Assembly (NCBI RefSeq): GCF_932294415.1
Contig: NC_065541.1
Span: 51,438,290-51,502,289 of the forward strand
Direction of reading: 5' to 3'
DNA: 64,000 nt
From: Quercus robur
Lineage: Eukaryota > Streptophyta > Magnoliopsida > Fagales > Fagaceae
Position numbers and translations under genes: made by a program. The notes below the pieces were generated by a model. It was not told the DNA's origin. It made no database searches and worked only from the letters and a program-made list of their open reading frames with translations. Shown here piece by piece: positions 61,801 to 64,000 of this stretch. Position 1 is the stretch's first letter, and each line of letters begins with the position of its first letter.

Positions 61801-63687
61801 AGCTCTTGGAGAGCGACAAAGCCGTGTATTTGAGATTGCTCTTGCAACAGAAGCTTCTTCTGCTCTTGCCGGAGCTTTTGCTCCTGGAAAGGCATCTCGC
61901 ACTCAGTTTCAGTTATCTTCTGAAGCTCCTGAATCCAATACGAATATGTCTAATGACAGTTTGAACAATTCTGCAAAGGTCGTTATTGGACGAGGAACAA
62001 AAGTTGCAGCTGCTGTTTCTGCACTTGTGGTTGGGGCGGTTATTCATGGGGTTACTAGCCTGGAGAGAATGGTTACTGTGTTCCGTTTAAAGGAAGGATT
62101 GGATGTAATTCAATTTGTAAGGAATACAAGATCCAATTCAAATGGAAATGCCCGTTCAATGGGCGCTTTGAAGGTGGATAACTTGGTTGAAGTTTATGTG
62201 CATTGGTTTAGGCTGCTTGTTGGAAACTGTAGAACTGTTTCTGACGGATTGATTGTGGAACTCTTGGGTGAACCATCCATAGTGGCACTTTCAAGGATGC
62301 AGCGAATGCTCCCTCTTAGTTTGGTCTTTCCACCTGCCTATTCAATATTCGCCTTTGTTTTGTGGCGGCCATTCATTCTGAACACAAACCTTGCAGCCCG
62401 TGAAGAAATTAACCAATTATATCAATCTTTAATGATGGCCATAGGTGATGCCATAAAACACTTGCCTTTTCGAGATATATGTTTCAGAGATAGTCAGGAT
62501 TTCTATAATCTTGTTGCCACGGATGTTTGTGATGCTGAATTTGCAGCCATGCTAGAGTTGAATGGTTCAGATATGCATTTGAAATCAATGGCCTTTGTTC
62601 CTCTCCGTGCAAGGCTTTTTCTAAATGCCATTATTGACTGTAAAATGCCACAATCTGTATTTAAACTGGATGATGGGAGTCGAATTTCTGGGCAGGGTGA
62701 AGCTAGAGTCCAATATCTGGAGAAGGAAAAGCTTATGGATAAGCTTGTACATGTTTTGGATACCCTGCAACCAGCAAAATTTCATTGGCAGTGGGTGGAG
62801 CTCAGGCTTCTTTTGAAAGAACAGGCCCTCATTGAAAATCTTGAGAACCATGATAAGTCCTTAGTGGATGCTATACGGTTGTCCTGGCCTACTTCTGAAA
62901 AAGCTAATGCTTCTGAAAATGAGAACAATTTTATTCAAATCATCCTCACAAGATTACTGGTCAGACCTGATGCTGCGCCCCTTTATGCAGAGGTTGTTCA
63001 TCTTTTTGGACAATCACTGGATGATTCAATGTTGCTACAGGCTAAATGGTTCCTGAAAGGCTCGGATGTTCTTTTTGGTCGCAAAACAATCAGACAAAGG
63101 CTTTTTAATATTGCTGAGAGTGAAGGTCTTTCAACGAAGGCCCAGTTTTGGAAGCCTTGGGGCTGGTGTAATTTTGGTTCTGATCCAGTACCAAAGAGGG
63201 GAGGGGACAAGAAGAAATCTGATGTCACCTCTCTTGAAGAAGGGGAAGTTGTTGAAGAGGGGATGGACTCGAAAAAGTATGTGAAAGGGTCTACTCAAAC
63301 ATTGGACACTGAATGTTCCAATGTCAGTCAGCAACAAGTTACTGAGAGGGCTCTCATCGAATTGCTTCTTCCTTGCATAGATCGAAGCTCTGATGAATCA
63401 CGGAATTCCTTTGCAAGCGAGATGATTAAGCAGTTGAATACTATTGAACAACTAATAAATGGTGTTACTCGTGGGGCAAGTAAGCAGGCAGGAACAACTC
63501 CTGGAATTGAAGGACCATCAAACAAAGGAAATAATCGCAAAGCTGTGAGAGGTGGCAGTCCTGGATTAGCTAGACGTTCTACAAGCACAGCTGATTCTGC
63601 TCCGCCCTCTCCTGCAGCTCTGCGAGCTTCTATGACGTTGCGCTTGCAGTTGCTCCTGAGATTTCTTCCTATCATTTGTGGAGATGG
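52887..63687 (+). CDS. MED12: Mediator subunit 12 (MED12 / CRYPTIC PRECOCIOUS / CENTER CITY), 3'-partial
   Basis: Coding exons: 52887-53014, 54211-54270, 54534-54639, 55387-55455, 55621-55674, 55860-55967, 56823-56972, 57070-57417, 57578-59928, 61087-63687; 5975 nt, residues 1-1991 plus 2 bases. The gene continues past the window (donor GG|GTAATT at 63687). The N-terminus is MQRYHAASCTSAVNNSAIGG. LGPPDYHPQTPNCPEE opens the conserved part; residues ~168-225 (KKWIEGLSQPHKRLRS to NNVPLLRATWFIKVTYLNQ) are the Med12 domain; FLCEWATCDF at ~568-577 is the LCEWA signature. Known role: MED12 with MED13, CDK8 and cyclin C forms the Mediator kinase module; in Arabidopsis it acts in embryo patterning and flowering time. 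No frameshift or stop is seen across 10 exons. Roughly 200-300 C-terminal residues are missing if length is typical. The exon 9 donor (AG|GTGCAA) is weak. Confidence 0.95.
54786..54855. repeat. 30-bp tandem repeat in MED12 intron 3
   Basis: Two full copies (54786-54815, 54816-54845) plus a partial third of a unit containing TTTATTTTCATTACCC. It is fully intronic. Confidence 0.85.
56796..56818. repeat. (TA)n next to the 3' splice site of MED12 intron 6
   Basis: About 11 TA units run to within four bases of the acceptor AG at 56821-56822, taking the place of a polypyrimidine tract. The exon that follows (GGTCTATCACAACC) is in frame and conserved, so the acceptor must work. Confidence 0.85.
60312..60396 (+). 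mobile_element. SINE 3' fragment, copy 1, in MED12 intron 9
   Basis: A B-box-like GGTCGGTTCAACACC is followed by the family tail GGTGCTTGTGTAATTTACCA. The same tail occurs at 60640-60729 and, inverted, at 7485-7594 in PRD3. No A tail or target duplication is clear. Confidence 0.55.
60633..60729 (+). mobile_element. SINE, copy 2, in MED12 intron 9
   Basis: Layout: TTTCTCCCATAATAATTGG, GGAGGGTGAGGTCATGGG with B-box-like GGGTTTAAGACC, tail GGTGCATGTGTAGTTTACCA, then an ATA-type simple repeat (about seven units). It is the same family as 60312-60396 and 7485-7594, inserted in the sense of the host gene. Confidence 0.65.
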
Positions 63688-64000
63688 GTAATTATACAAG
63701 GACTTCTTAATCTTTATTTTAGAAACTTCTTGCATTGCCTGTGTAGTTTGTTGCTACCCCTAATCTTTTCCAGTATAACTTGTTCACATAAACCTCACTT
63801 GTTATATAAGTTACTTTTTTTTTATCATTCTTCTCTCATCAGTTGTGTTCGGATTATTCTATTTGGCTAAGTACTTTTAAGTTAATTTTCTATTTACCCA
63901 TGTATTTTGTCTCAGTAAGAGAATTTAGCCAATCCCATTTATTGATCTCTACCAAATGGCCATTTTTCTTTGTTATCCTCGTATTCCTTCAAACAATTCT

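Noticed and set aside
1..64000. CRISPR arrays, operons, biosynthetic cluster or defence system
   Set aside because: The window is plant nuclear DNA; no spaced direct-repeat array, polycistronic layout or clustered pathway genes are visible.

Overview
This is an AT-rich stretch of nuclear DNA from a flowering plant. The evidence is spliced genes with GT-AG introns of plant size, products that match known eudicot proteins, and intergenic space filled with LTR remnants, RTE-type LINE tails, tRNA-derived SINEs, MITEs and long microsatellites. The repeat style suggests a woody core eudicot, possibly Fagales, but the species cannot be fixed from the window.

Four protein genes can be supported. (1) 3968-9311, plus strand: PRD3/PAIR1, a meiotic double-strand-break factor, 11 coding exons, 404 aa, with an E2F-like site upstream. 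(2) 28558-33887, plus strand: a TRM-family (TON1-recruiting-motif) protein with a C-terminal DUF4378 region, 6 coding exons, 962 aa. It has a long 5' leader holding a 5'-UTR intron and a 45-codon cysteine-containing uORF, and its largest intron carries an RTE LINE tail. (3) 36890-39602, minus strand: a small charged protein of unknown function, 3 exons, 139 aa, split by a 2.2 kb repeat-filled intron. (4) 52887 to beyond the right edge, plus strand: MED12 of the Mediator kinase module. Ten coding exons are present, giving the first 1991 residues; the C-terminus lies outside the window.

Layout: 1-3.7 kb is repeat-scarred intergenic DNA. Then comes PRD3 (3.7-9.3 kb), followed by a gene-free block (9.3-27 kb) with two LTR-like elements, a Tourist-like MITE, foldback elements and a (CT)30 repeat. 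The TRM gene (27.4-34.5 kb) is followed by a LINE with a nested SINE and then the small minus-strand gene (36.9-40.3 kb). A second repeat-rich block (40.3-50.9 kb) holds a third LTR, a Copia gag remnant, several MITEs, a 305-bp foldback element with a 9-bp target duplication, and a 180-bp tandem duplication around a SINE. MED12 fills the right end.

The four genes do not form a pathway: they act in meiosis, the cytoskeleton, an unknown nuclear-looking role, and transcription. No biosynthetic cluster, defence system or coding mobile element is visible. The novelty is in the repeats and the uORF. Exon boundaries were read by eye from splice motifs and protein continuity.
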